The notes: a model not told the origin generated them from the sequence alone. DNA of 64,000 nucleotides from Metellina segmentata (GCA_947359465.1 OX375878.1:84361627-84425626), one strand, 5' to 3'. Shown: positions 34,701 to 45,389, counted from the first letter of the stretch. Numbers and translations: made by a program.

Positions 34701-35536
34701 ACTATTAATTAAGAAATTATAATTAATTTATTTTTAAAAAAGTATCTAACTATATGTTTTTTTGTTTTTTAACTTTATTTCCCATGATAAAATAGTTGTT
34801 GATTTGATGAAAAATATACTTTTATTTATCCAGATAGAAAATATATAATTTGGTTTGCCACTATAAGATTATTTTTATACAGAAGAGTCAAATTATACAA
34901 ATCCCTGTACCTACGAAACCCTGCTTGAAAGCTCATAAACGGTTTTATTTTATTTATTTTATAGTAAATCGTACTTTTATAACTCACTTGTCATGGCAGT
35001 ATGTTTTCTTTGAAAGAATGAGTCCCATTTCAACATTTGAGCATATTGAAAGTTAAATTACTTCATCTATTAAATCTCTTCATCTAATTTTTTTTGCACA
35101 ATTTTTATTATTATCCACGCGAATTTCTCGAATAGCTATCAGCTCAGATTAAAGCATTTTAAAGCGATTGAATCATTATGATTTTCTTTATGTCACAGTT
35201 TTTTATACTCTCAGTTTTATTCTTCAAATTAGAATCTTAATTATATGAGGATTTAAGCTATTACTTGCTAAGCACTTGCTATTAAGCCGTAAAGTGTACG
35301 ATGGAAATTATTTTTTATGAAAATTATAAGACAATCTATCTTACAAGCGTATAATTTAAAATGTATATTAGTAGTACATATTGCTAGTTTAACAAGTAAA
35401 TTTTTAAAATAGCATTCATTAAAGTTTGGCCATTTATTACATGAAATACTTTTGAAATAGTTTATTTTACTTTCTACCGATTAATTATGTATAAACTACA
35501 ATACTTATATATAAGGTATATAGGTATTTTTTCAAT
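31701..35536. other. unannotated, about 3.8 kb
   Basis: AT-rich, with a T17-18 run near 32872-32889. Open frames at 33023, 34175/34209 (opposite strands) and 34850 show no known motif. Nothing else is recognised. Confidence 0.6.
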
Positions 35537-35667
35537 TACCTCGCACTGTAGCAACACAATAGGCTATTGGCGACGGTTCGGGATCAATTCTCCCAAGGGA
35601 AAGATTCAAAGCAAACGCCACGAAATTTTAAACCACGGTTCAGTGTACGAGGTAACACCTGAGCTGC
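35537..35667 (-). mobile_element. SINE tail and body fragment
   Basis: The minus-strand tail and rear body only: CAATTACCTCGCACTGTAGC, GGCTATTGGCGACGGTTCGG, ACCACGGTTCAG and GAGGTAACACCTGAGCTG. The head is missing and similarity stops at about 35667, where the three-copy repeat begins. Confidence 0.85.
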
Positions 35668-36202
35668 ATAGACAATTTAGAAAACACCCCGTATATTCTT
35701 ATTCCACTTTAATGGACATGTCAATTTACGTTACCCGAGCATTTCTGAAGCCGATAAAGATTTACCCCTTTTACATAATCGATATTCCATCTAGCAAACA
35801 TTTGACAAATACTCAAAAAGTTATGGACCTTTCCTCGCACAATCTTTTCTCAAGCAAACGAAGAGTTGCGCTTTCGAAACTTGATCCATCCTAAGACCTT
35901 CGTATACGTGTTAGGCTGGCTCACGTTAAATGAGTTGTCTTGTGCATTCTTGTTTCCCTTTAACAGAAGTGTCTTACGTCAATTTACGTCTTCCAGACAT
36001 TTCTGAATCCCATAAAATTTGCTTCCTTCCACATCATCCATCTCATCTGCCAAACACTTAACAAAATATCAAGTTATGGTCCATCATCCACAATCTGTTC
36101 TCAAGCAAGCGGAGGGTTGAGAGTACCGCCCTCTATCGAAAGCCCCGCTTACACCGAAGTTGCAAATATTCTTCTCCCTCTTTTTGTGGCAAGGACGTTT
36201 AA

Positions 36203-36645
36203 GGGTTTCGGTTTTTCCACGTGCGGCGCCACTGCGGCACCGAAGCCCAACAATGCACACATAACCGTGAAATGGCGCACGAATTCATTTCACGCCATTT
36301 GCGATACATATTCTATCGATGAAAACGTGTTTATTTCGCTTACTTTGTGTAAAAAAAGTATATTTGGTAACAAAATAGACGTTACTGGATACAACCATTT
36401 ATTAATTATTATTTATATTCCATTTGTTTATGAAAACAAGGGACTTCAGAACGGAGACTCACGTGCGTCGACCGTGAGGTGCCGTGGGGAACTGAGTTAC
36501 AAATTGCACGCAAGTTGGATATGCGTCGCTAAAGTGGCACTGGAGGCATGTGTGCACTGCTCCAATGGATCTAATGTATCTCAGACCGCACTTGCGTTGA
36601 GGCAGCGGCGCCGCACGTTGAAATACCGGATGTGTACACCGGGTC
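36203..36645. mobile_element. second Harbinger-type MITE copy, left end damaged
   Basis: It aligns along its length with the element at 26429-26879, including AACGTGTTTATTTCGCTTAC, TTATTAATTATTATTTATAT and CTAATGTATCTCAGACC. The right end is recognisable (TGTGTACACCGGGTC). The left end keeps GGG, then TTTCGGTTTTTCCACGTG, so about 14 bases of terminal repeat are deleted. Flanks are TAA on the left (36200-36202) and TTA on the right. The open frames at 36117-36689 and 36459-36713 cross it and are artefacts. Confidence 0.88.
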
Positions 36646-37009
36646 TTAGTTCCTCTATGCTGACCCCTTTTCGACCCACCGCGTTGTAGACAAGAGTGAT
36701 CACCATTCATCACACTATTTTAATCGAATAGGTTACTCATTAACAGTTTGGCGGAAGAAGTGGTCAAGACATGCTATGAGGACAAAAATTCATAGAGAGC
36801 GAACAAAAGACGACGACCACGGGATGCCGAAGGGCAGAGAGGAGGGGTGACTGTCAAGCAAAACCGAAAGGGGATCCTTTTCATCCCAAATTTTGTCTCG
36901 GAAAAATGTCCCCCAAAACTTGTAATATTTTGATCTTTACCGGCTCTTGGTGGAAAACAAAAATTAAGGTGCAAACTCGCCAAATCGCTAGCCCGGCACG
37001 AGGGAGAAG
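36646..37009. other. unannotated, GC-richer spacer
   Basis: About 360 bp with no recognised feature. Opposed short frames at 36774-36983 and 36906-37157 have no known motif. Confidence 0.4.
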
Positions 37010-37017
37010 CTTACAAC

Positions 37018-37769
37018 TAGGGATGCGACATCGATGCATTGGGTGTCGATGTTTTTGTAACATCGATATTTATACTTATCGATGTTTTTACGTTGTCGAT
37101 GTTTTATTTTTAAGTGAAAAAAGTACTGTTATAAAAATTTTAAAAATAACCAAGTAGCATAATTTTTATAATCAGCAAATTGAACATACTTTTAGACCAA
37201 AGTGACCAAGGGTGAAGGGTCTGAAAAGTAGGGATGCCATGTTTTCAAAACATTGAATTTAAAAAATAAACATCGATGTATTGGAGCCGATGTCGCATCA
37301 CTAGTTGCTAAACCAGTTTTAAGAAATGGGGATAAAAGTTTAAATACAATGAATTTTTAAAACGTCGATAGTTTCGAGGCTATGTACTATCAACATCGAT
37401 GTTTTAATTTTGAACATCAATGTTTCAAAACATCGATGTTTTGCTGTCGATATAGCATCACTAGTTGCTAAACCAGTTTTAAGAAATGGGGGGGGGGAGT
37501 TTAAATACACTGAATTTTAAAAACATCGATGTTTTTGGGGCGATGTATTATCAACATCGATGTTTTAATTTTGAACATCAATGTTTCAAAACATCGATGT
37601 TTTGCTGTCAATATAACATCACTAGTTGCTAAACCAGTTTTAAGAAATGGGGGGAAAAAGTTTAAATACACTTAATTTTAAAAACATCGATGTTTTTGGG
37701 GCGATGTATTATCAACATCGATGTTTTAATTTTGAACATCAATGTTTTGCTTGCGATGTCGCATCACTA
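37018..37769. mobile_element. hAT-like MITE with internal CATCGATG tandem array
   Basis: The left end TAGGGATGCGACATCGATG and right end (reverse complement TAGTGATGCGACATCGC) are inverted repeats beginning TAGNG, as in hAT elements. The flanks are an imperfect 8-bp duplication, CTTACAAC at 37010-37017 and CTTGCAAT at 37770-37777, matching 6 of 8. Inside, a 160-bp unit is repeated: the landmark CTAGTTGCTAAACCAG occurs at 37301, 37461 and 37622. Each unit carries several palindromic CATCGATG motifs and ends in a partial copy of the right terminus. No transposase is encoded. Confidence 0.8.
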
Positions 37770-38019
37770 CTTGCAATTCCGGTGTAAACGCCGGTTAACC
37801 CAAAACATCGGGCATCTGGGAGCTGGTATACGTTACATCTGTCGTTGCCTCACCCCATTTGTTCTTATTCCATTTCAACAGACGCGTCGATTTAGGTCGG
37901 CGAAGCATTTCTGAAGCCCACAAAGACTCACCCCTTTCGCTTAATCGATCCAATCTACCAGACACTTAACAAAACACCAAGTCACGGTCGTCCTATACAT
38001 CGCAATCTGTTCCCCCCCC

Positions 38020-38516
38020 GGTCAATTTAAAAAAGACGGCGCTGTTCGTACACCCTAAGTGTTTTGCGCACTGCCCCGAAATTTTATCAGCCCGATCCAT
38101 CTCTGGCCCAGCAGTTAAGCAACCGTATCATGTCGTAACTGCAATCACACTTCGCCCCTCCATACGGACGTAGCGAAACTCGGCGTTTACCGCCGTCCGC
38201 GTTTCCCCCCGCGATAAATCTGCGACCCTCGCGCGATTGCATTTGCCCACCTTGAGGGGTGTGGATAAAGTGTGCCGGATATGGGATATCTGTCGCCCAG
38301 GGCCCGGCTCCGCTACTTTTTATATGCACCCCTTTCCATAAAAAGAGATTTTTACGATACGCCGTAAATGGGGAGAAAGGTAAAAGTTCTGATGCGTCGT
38401 TTCTTGCGCACGTAATGACCGGATTTCGTGTCTCTTAAAACTTAACAAATCCCGTAGGGTCTGACGACGATGAATGAAAGTGTCAACTCGTTTGCAGGTA
38501 CGGGGAAAAGCAAAAA
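38020..38516. other. GC- and CpG-rich island, function unknown
   Basis: Roughly 38040-38460 is much richer in G+C and CpG than the rest of the window. The 80-codon minus frame at 38087-38329 has no recognisable domain. It could be a promoter-associated or first-exon region, or a young unclassified repeat. Confidence 0.35.
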
Positions 38517-39026
38517 AAAAAAAATATTACACACGAGTCAGAAGGTCGATGTAGGTGTATACGTATTTTTGCAATTTTAGGGTTGCGGCGAATTCTAAAA
38601 TTCAATCTAGAGCATTTTAAAATGAATTTAATGTAATTTAATTATTATTGTTTTCTTTGGAATGGCAACAGCATAAAAATCAGTTTCTAAAAAATTTTTT
38701 TCTGTTTTCATTTTGCGCGGAGGAATGATTTTCCAGCAGACGATAAAAAACAAAGTTTTAATTTTAGTTATGTAATTCTTTTTTCTATCTGCTAGTCTTG
38801 TATAAAAAAAGTTTGATCAGATGCGGTATGCTTTAAAAAAATATTTGTGTGCATTTAAAAATATGGGTACAGAATATTTCACAGTTCTGAGGTAGATTAT
38901 TTTCATTTTTTAAATTTGCTTCGGTGCTTGAAAATTGCACAAATTATTAGTTATTATTACAGTTTGTATACTCAAATACATGAACTGTACTTGAATGTTC
39001 ATAGCTTTCTGAAAGAATGCTTTGAG
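38517..39026. other. unannotated AT-rich stretch
   Basis: Begins with an A-run near 38513-38524. No other feature is recognised. Confidence 0.55.
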
Positions 39027-39322
39027 GTAGGTAGGCAGTTGAATTGCGTCTCGGGAGAGCAACAAAACGGGCTATTGGTGACTGTCCGCGGGATCAATCC
39101 CGAAGAGAAAGATCCGATGTTAACACCTAGTCATTTTGAACCATGGTCAGACGACAAGGTCAACACTTAAGCTAACACCCCTCTCTCAGAATTTATTCAG
39201 ACATATGAAGGCACGACAGATTTAAAGTGCAGCCCAACCGTGTTTGGTTGGATCGAGTTTCGAACTCGCAACCATGGGGTTGAAAATCCGCGTATCTCTC
39301 TACTGGACTACCGCGGCCAAGA
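39027..39322 (-). mobile_element. SINE group B, full length but diverged
   Basis: The minus-strand head is near 39245-39322 (plus text GGTTGGATCGAGTTTCGAAC and TGGACTACCGCGGCC) and the tail starts at GGTAGGTAGGCAGTTGAATT. It retains GGGCTATTGGTGACTGTCC and CATTTTGAACCATGGTCAG. The B-box-like GTTCGAAACTCG survives in the head. The 84-codon plus frame at 38916-39170 runs into the SINE and is not a gene. Confidence 0.88.
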
Positions 39323-39430
39323 ATGCTTGTCGAAAATTCGTAAAAAAGAAGCATAATTAGTTAGTTCTTAACCTCATTCTCATAAATTATCTACTGATTT
39401 TACTCAGTATATGTCTTTGGGCTAAACATC

Positions 39431-39457
39431 TTTTTTTTTTTTTTTTGGGGGGGGGGG
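39431..39457. repeat. T16G11 homopolymer junction
   Basis: Sixteen T residues are followed immediately by eleven G residues. Such a tract can form unusual secondary structure or reflect slippage. It is also prone to assembly error. Confidence 0.95.
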
Positions 39458-39631
39458 ATGCATTTTGTTTGGGATGTTCACGTTTGCAAAATTCTATTTA
39501 CAACGGGAAGTTTAAAAACTTTTTCGCTAGCAGTAACAAAAGTATAAATTCACATTTTATTTTTAAGCTCTTTTGCATACCATACAATCCAATTCCAAAA
39601 GTATTCACATCTGGCTTCTAAAATTATTTCT

Positions 39632-39638
39632 CTCTCTC

Positions 39639-39672
<34 letters not shown>
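39632..39672. repeat. (CT)n(TA)n microsatellite
   Basis: A short CT run followed by about 14 TA units, similar in layout to the tract at 2821-2878. Confidence 0.93.
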
Positions 39673-39675
<3 letters not shown>

Positions 39676-39716
39676 TTAAAACTTTTAAACTATATCAAAT
39701 GCCCCTACTTTCTGGA

Positions 39717-39850
39717 GATAACGTATCTTGGAAATACTATTGACTCTCGGCGTTTTTTGACATTTAAAACGATAAAGCAGTGTCAAGACCAGATTAAAAA
39801 CCTGGTGCATTGAAAGTCAGCAGTACATGATTTGTTACGAAACATATATG
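39717..39850 (+). pseudogene. possible LINE reverse-transcriptase scrap
   Basis: One plus frame reads ITYLGNTIDSRRFLTFKTIK, followed by QCQDQIKNLVH and a stop. The YLG-T-(I/L)-D-S-R pattern followed by a TFK segment is typical of the region just after the catalytic core in Jockey-, I- and CR1-type LINE reverse transcriptases. The match is short and no YXDD core is visible upstream, so this is tentative. If real, it is the only trace of a LINE in the window. Confidence 0.35.
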
Positions 39851-40137
39851 GCAAGCAAATTGAATATCACAAAAGCTTGAAACAGTTTTAACTAAAAGAA
39901 ATTCGTAGGGATACATAACAATATTTATTGCAACACCTGAACAGATTCCTACAGAAAAAAATCATCTGCTCAAAACTGAATAACTTCTCTTACAATGGGT
40001 GCTTGATAGCTGTCACAGGAAAATTAATGCTTCACGTCGTCGGCACATGAAACTGACAGGGGGACTTTGACAATATATCAGCCATAGAGAAAACAACGTA
40101 TGGGGAAATTGAATGGCCTTTCTGCTCCTTTTCGTAA

Positions 40138-40362
40138 TGCCGCGGCTTTGTTAAGCGCTCATCAGGGGACTGTATGGTAAAGCAGACCGGAAACATCTAC
40201 TCAGAGTCGTCCGGAGTACGAAAATCCCTATACGATTTGGTGAAAGATAAGCTGGATTTAGGAGAATGCCATCAATTTATACCCTATTCAGCTTTCTTTC
40301 TACCAGGTGAATTAGATGATGTTATAATTACTGTTTTGTTGGTGGTGTGTGTTTTGCGATAA
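40138..40362 (+). other. open frame with exon-like composition, unidentified
   Basis: The frame is open from 40138 to a stop at 40360-40362, with an ATG at 40174. The translation includes SGVRKSLYDLVKDKLDLGEC, then HQFIPYSAFFLPGELDDVII and a hydrophobic end, TVLLVVCVL. Its amino acid make-up is less biased than in other short frames of this window. I do not recognise the family. It could be an exon, a fragment of an unknown transposon protein, or chance. Confidence 0.2.
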
Positions 40363-40585
40363 CGCGTTGTTGTTTTGCAGGAGCTGTTTTGGGTTTACTT
40401 AGATTCCTATTTCTAGAGTGGATATTTTTGATGATGGAGTAAATTTACCTAAGATGGTTGACAGTTTCGATTGCAGCATATCTGTATTTCAATATAATAT
40501 ATTAAACAAGTGTAAACATTAAGAATATCCTCCATTTCATGAAAAAATATTTAATCCTTTCTCGACTTAACGTATTCATTCTGTA

Positions 40586-40888
40586 GGAAGATAGTTGAAT
40601 TAACGTCCCACTGGTTCAACATAATAGGCAGTTGATGACGGTCCGGGGTTAATCCCGTAGGGAAAGATCCGAGGACAACACTTCATACTTTTGAGCCATG
40701 GTCTACAAAGGAACTGGTACTCCAAACTGCAATATCACGCCGACTACAAGCACAACAATATCACCACACCACGCCAGATTTAAGGAGCATCAGCTCCCAC
40801 TTACACTACGGTCCTCGGTTGGACTGAGTTTCAAATTCGCAGCTCACCGATTGTTAATCCACCCTACCAACAGGGCTACCATGGCCCT
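40586..40888 (-). mobile_element. SINE group B, diverged
   Basis: The minus-strand head is near 40805-40888 (plus text GGTTGGACTGAGTTTCAAAT and AGGGCTACCATGGCCC). The tail at about 40590 contains GTTGAATTAACGTCCCACTG. The body keeps GATGACGGTCCGGGG and GGGAAAGATCCGAGGACAAC. A middle section of the body is rearranged. The 85-codon plus frame at 40698-40955 is a by-product. Confidence 0.86.
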
Positions 40889-40984
40889 CCGTAATCATTT
40901 GCATGTAGAAAATTTGTTGATGGCAGAAAGTTCATTCCAATACCCGACCAGTTAAACATTTCTCATTATGGAATTTAAAAGGTG

Positions 40985-41425
40985 GAAATTTGAACCACTT
41001 GGCGTTACTCATAGCACCACAAGGGAGGTTCACACCTCCCATTAGAGGCCACACATTTACTCCAGATGGAAAACTTTCATGTCTTATCCGGTATTCAACC
41101 CAGGAACTTTTCGTTTCAGAGAACACCCTTCTTCTTCTGAGTGGAAGCAATCCCCTCCGTACCGAGTTACTTAAAACCCACAGCGGATTGACAGGGAAGG
41201 CCTCTAATGAATAAAAGAAAGAAGACCCGTGCATGTGGGAGGCGCGCTAGGTGCGCCAGGTTATTCGAGACGTAGTCGGAGTACCCCGACAGCCTGCACG
41301 GTCCCCGCCCAAGCATGAGGTGTCCGTCCCAATTCATAATTATCAGGCACAGGCCTCGCTCACCCGCTGGATTCATCATGCAAGAGACCACTAGAGCGAC
41401 CCTGACCACTAGACCGATGGGTCAT
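40985..41425 (-). mobile_element. unclassified GC-rich repeat, possibly tRNA-headed (D)
   Basis: At its right end the minus strand reads GACCCATCGGTCTAGTGGTC, then AGGGTCGCTCTAG, resembling a tRNA A-box region, but a clear B box is missing. A second tRNA-like phrase, CCTGGGTTGAATACCGG, occurs on the minus strand near 41095. The whole block is GC-richer than its flanks and holds several overlapping short frames on both strands, which are not genes. It may be one or two decayed SINE-like insertions. Boundaries are approximate. Confidence 0.4.
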
Positions 41426-43689
41426 GATGTAATAAAGCACTTTTTTCAGTGTTGGATTATCGTGAGATGTATTTGACTAATTTGGTTCGAACTTAAAAAA
41501 TTTAAATATTGAAAGCTACACAAACCTTTTAGTGAGCTAGTTCTGATTTCTACACTCGCTTCTATTATGAAATAAATTTGGAAGCTTGGAGTGCACACAA
41601 AGGGAATTATTCTATTATAGGATGAAAATAAAAAGAAATTTGACTCTCTTAACGTGGGACAAGAACAGAGTAATCAAAATTATATTTTCTTCTTACACGA
41701 TAGTCTAATTAGTTCTTGTGTCGAATAAAAAAGCAAGAAGACAGGATGTAAAATGCTGTGTAGCATTATATGTTTTCCCGCATACCTCCAAACACTTGGA
41801 AATATACTGGATTATAACTCAATTTTTATCGTTCATATGTAATCCCTAACGTTGTCTAGACGACAATCTGTTCTGCGTTCTCTCCAATGCAACCTGTACA
41901 AATTACTAGAATAATCACCACTTTGCATTATTTTTAGAAGATAATTTCTATATCAATGAGAATGCTGCTGACTCAAATTAATGACAAAGAGAAGGTCTTG
42001 CTGTAAATTCCTCCCCTTTCTGAAATCCATATACAGAATTTCATGCAAACTAAGCAAGGGATTAAGAGATTACACACTAGGGCAGAGACATATGTACGGC
42101 GGAATTTCTACTAAGCGGAAACTTTTGTGTGGCTCTGGCACGATGATTAATGGCTTTTAATGGCATCATTAAGCGCTGGCTTAGGGGCTGAAAAGTTATT
42201 TTGGATTGTTTATCGATAAGGTGTGCGGATGTTTTTATACAGTAAGTAAACATATCCGCCTTGAGCGATAAGTTTTTTTTATTGGAAATAATAAAATAGC
42301 GTAGTATTTAATGGAAATAATAAAATAGCCTTGCATATTAAAAGGGTTTATTCCATTTGATGGATATTTTTTCCGATTTTCGCGTACGTTATTTTTTAAT
42401 ATTCATTTACTTATAAAATTAAAACTAAAACACATTACTATGTGCAATGATAATGTAAGGTGTGTTGATAATGACGAGATAATGTAATAATTTTCCTTTA
42501 CGTTCAAATTTTAAAAAAATAGTAATTACTTTATATTTTTGTTTTTTAACACTAGGTTGGACTGATATTATTGGGCTTGTTTGGACAAGTTCTGACAAAA
42601 AACGTCAAGTAAATGGGCATATACACACACATAGAAATACTTGCGAGTGTGTTGCTGACAGAAAAGAGAAATGTACCCAATGTGGAATCAAATCTGCGCT
42701 GCCTACGTTTCCCAAGCTTCTAGGGCAGTACGAAAACTCATCGAGTCACTTTAATAATAGAATACACTATTTTATCTAACTTGTTTTTCCTGTTCATAAA
42801 GACTAAAAATTCTGCTCAGAAATGTGAAATGCACATGATTGTATGTTGGGCAACTCTTTCCCTGAGGCAAGTTTACCACCTTTCTTCAAGACCTTGTGCC
42901 TTCTCACTGAAGCAGCTCTGCCTGATCCTCAAACGCTAGAAGACAGTAAAAGCACCCAATATCATATTGTTCGAAAGTTATTATTAGCATTTAAGAATTT
43001 CAAACCAAGATTACAAAACTTGGAGATCCTGCCTTTTTACTGCGGCAGTATTGTAGACTTCGACACCCGGGATGTATGTTTCAGAAAACATGCCATTTAA
43101 CTACTTATATGCCGTACCCGAGACGTACTTTATGAAGACTCCCAAATGTATAGGTAAAAATTCAATGACTGGATACGTAACATTCTATGTATTTAACCCT
43201 CAGAGTGTCACTAAATTAGATGGATGTCGCGTTGGGTAGGTTATTTATGGTCAACAACACACAAAATGTCTAAATAACCGTGTATATTGGCTGATTGAGG
43301 TCCCATGAAAGATTATATTGATCCAGAAGGTTAAATCTGGTTAAAAGTTGTGCTTGTAGGCAAGACTGCTGGTTGCACAACGTATATAATGCGTGTAAAC
43401 CTTTCATAGGGTTAATCAAGAATATTTTTTTTCCAACTACATAGTATTTTTTGACCAGTAACAAAAATTTCGTGTTTTTCAATAAAAGAATCGGACGTTT
43501 TTGTACCCTGAAATCAAAATAATTTGGTAATCAGGCAGCGGAGACAAAAGAGAGGTATAGATCGATACCTCGTATGTTTCTACCGGAGTTTCCAACTCGG
43601 AATACTTCTATGATCTCGCTTTGAGAGATCTGTACGCATAAAACGTTATGCAATTCTTCATATCCACTTTCCGAAACACCGCACTGCAT
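41426..43689. other. mostly unannotated, about 2.3 kb
   Basis: No recognised gene or mobile element. The 85-codon frame at 42843-43100 has no known motif. A block at about 43295-43395 weakly resembles 47640-47755 in the same orientation (AAATCTGGTTAAAAGTTGTGC against AAATTGGTTAGAAGTTATGC), possibly an unclassified dispersed repeat. About 42100-42260 is rich in homeodomain-like TAAT cores and could be regulatory. Confidence 0.45.
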
Positions 43690-43868
43690 TCCACGTTTGC
43701 GTAAGTTTGGAGAGTGGGGTTCCAGCTGGAGTGGGACCTTGTCATTCGACCGCGTTTCAGAATTACGTGGTGTTGACATCGAATCTGTGTCTTCGGGTTT
43801 ATCCCGGACCGTCGCCAATAGCCCGCTCTGTTACACCAGTGTGACATTAATTGAATATCTACCTACCT
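43690..43868 (+). mobile_element. 5'-truncated SINE (body and tail)
   Basis: The plus-strand SINE lacks a head. It starts in the body (AAGTTTGGAGAGTGGGGTTCC) and runs through GTTTATCCCGGACCGTCGCC, CAATAGCCCGCTCTG and GTGTGACATTAATTGAAT to a TACCTACCTAC simple tail. The overlapping frames at 43531-43987 on both strands are by-products. Confidence 0.9.
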
Positions 43869-43869
43869 A

Positions 43870-44371
43870 CAGCACTGCGATTGGACCCAAAATAGACTAT
43901 AGTCCGTTACAGGAACGTCTCGATTTTGCGTCTTTCTTAAGAGAAGGCATGGCTCCGAGCAATCGAGAAGGATTTCACCTTCGATGATCGATGGCGCGTG
44001 ACGAGACCACGTGATGCTGCTCGATCCCTTTCAATCGATGAATGGGGGGCCTGCTCCCTCGGCGCCCTCATCTTTCACTCGGCCCCCTCAACATCAGAAT
44101 CAACATTAGTGCGCCGCCCTCCCAACCTGCGCGTCGAGACTGCAAATTAAGTGAAAGGGAGGGTTTCAATTTAGCGTGTTGATTTTGTTTGAAAAGACTC
44201 TCACAGACTGCAGGTCTTCACTCTCACTAGAATAGAACTTCAAGAAATTGCTTTCTTGATGTTTATTTTTTTTTAAACACTAATTAGTATTTTATTTATG
44301 CTGTTAGTTATCGATTTCATTTTTTAAATCGTTGCTTATCATTCCTGGTAGTTGTATCAACGGTATCAGGA
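43870..44371. other. unannotated, partly GC-rich
   Basis: About 43920-44150 is GC-richer and includes ATCGAT-containing segments. Nothing recognised. Confidence 0.45.
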
Positions 44372-44459
44372 CATTAGCAAAATTGACCAGATCTTGATGG
44401 ATATGATACCCCGTCACTAGCAAAATTGGTCAGATCTTGATGGACGAGATATCTCGTCG
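44372..44459. repeat. dispersed two-unit relic of the 1-1140 satellite
   Basis: Two tandem 43-bp units, starting CATTAGCAAAATTGACCAG at 44372 and CACTAGCAAAATTGGTCAG at 44415, each followed by ATCTTGATGGA. They match the sub-unit of the satellite at 1-1140, especially its decayed right edge (1085-1130: GATCTTAATGGACGAGATAC). Some similarity appears to continue for a few tens of bases beyond the units at both sites. Confidence 0.85.
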
Positions 44460-44552
44460 AAACTGCTTGTGGGATAACTAATAAGTGCCTAATTAAGGTA
44501 AGGATCCATTGAATGGGATGTCCATTTCTATGAGCGATTTCCTGCCACCCGT

Positions 44553-44680
44553 CTTGAGCTGGCGACCTTCTTGCAGGAGGAATGGACAGAAATACTCATA
44601 GCTGTGTATCAAAACCTTGTTGAAAGTATGCCCAGAAGGGTTGCTAGTGTAATTGCAGCACATAATGAACTTTCCCTTTA
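44553..44680 (+). pseudogene. Tc1-type transposase C-terminal relic
   Basis: The plus frame gives [12 protein letters not shown], then [18 protein letters not shown], matching the conserved C-terminal end of Tc1 transposases (the EEW-I pattern followed by NL-SMPRR--AVI-A-G). Only this last part remains. It lies just upstream of the TA microsatellite that starts at 44747, compatible with Tc1 insertion at TA. The minus frame at 44493-44888 is an artefact. Confidence 0.82.
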
Positions 44681-44744
44681 TTAAATCATGTATTATTTCC
44701 CTTATATCATCACATCTTGATGTCCTGTTCATTACTGCGGGGTA

Positions 44745-44990
<246 letters not shown>

Positions 44991-45069
44991 TTATTTATTA
45001 TTTTTATTTTGAGTTGCAAACAGCATATCCAAACTCTGTAATGTCTTTTACATATGATGTTGTCAAGTC

Positions 45070-45270
45070 CTACTGACTACCTCAGAGTGGCGAGGGGGTG
45101 TCACTGGGCGACTGGGTGCAGTACATCGTGAGATCTTCTCCTGGCAGGGCCACCCTAGGGGTGAAGGTCAGACCAATGTGCCCAGCTAAAGTCAGTAGGC
45201 ATGGGAGCCAAGTCGGACTTCTACCCCCTGGGTGCTCATAAAAAAGAAGCTGCACAACCCCCTTCAATCA
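45070..45270. other. GC-rich unclassified block
   Basis: A sharply GC-richer block of about 200 bp between the TA microsatellite and AT-rich DNA. It contains GGCGAGGGGGTGTCACTGGG and CCACCCTAGGGGTGAAGG. The 61-codon minus frame has no known motif. The sharp edges suggest an unclassified mobile element or a structured repeat. Confidence 0.4.
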
Positions 45271-45389
45271 TGAGCTTTGCACCTGTTATGAATCTTTTTG
45301 ATCATCATGCTACATATGATAATATACATTAAGATGTCATCAAATGTACAAACTTAATGTTAATAAGTGTGTTTAGCAATTTCCTTTGA

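Larger units (their letters stand above)
35693..38013. repeat. three dispersed copies of a roughly 165-bp repeat
   Basis: Copies at about 35693-35868, 35942-36117 and 37853-38013 share ordered blocks: TTCTTATTCC or TTCTTGTTTCC, CATTTCTGAA, a CCAAACACTTAAC-like block, AAGTTATGG or AAGTCACGG, and CACAATCTGTTCTC or CGCAATCTGTTCCC. The first two are in tandem, with the CATTTCTGAA landmark at 35740 and 35998 (258 bp apart). The third is separated by the MITE at 36203-36645 and the hAT-like element at 37018-37769. It is not coding. Confidence 0.78.

Noticed and set aside
36117..36689. 190-codon open frame, the longest in the window
   Set aside because: It starts in an old repeat and runs through a non-autonomous MITE. 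The related MITE copy does not preserve the frame over its length and there is no transposase motif.
38087..38329. 80-codon frame in the CpG-rich block
   Set aside because: GC-rich DNA lowers stop frequency. No domain is recognised, so I report the composition rather than a gene.
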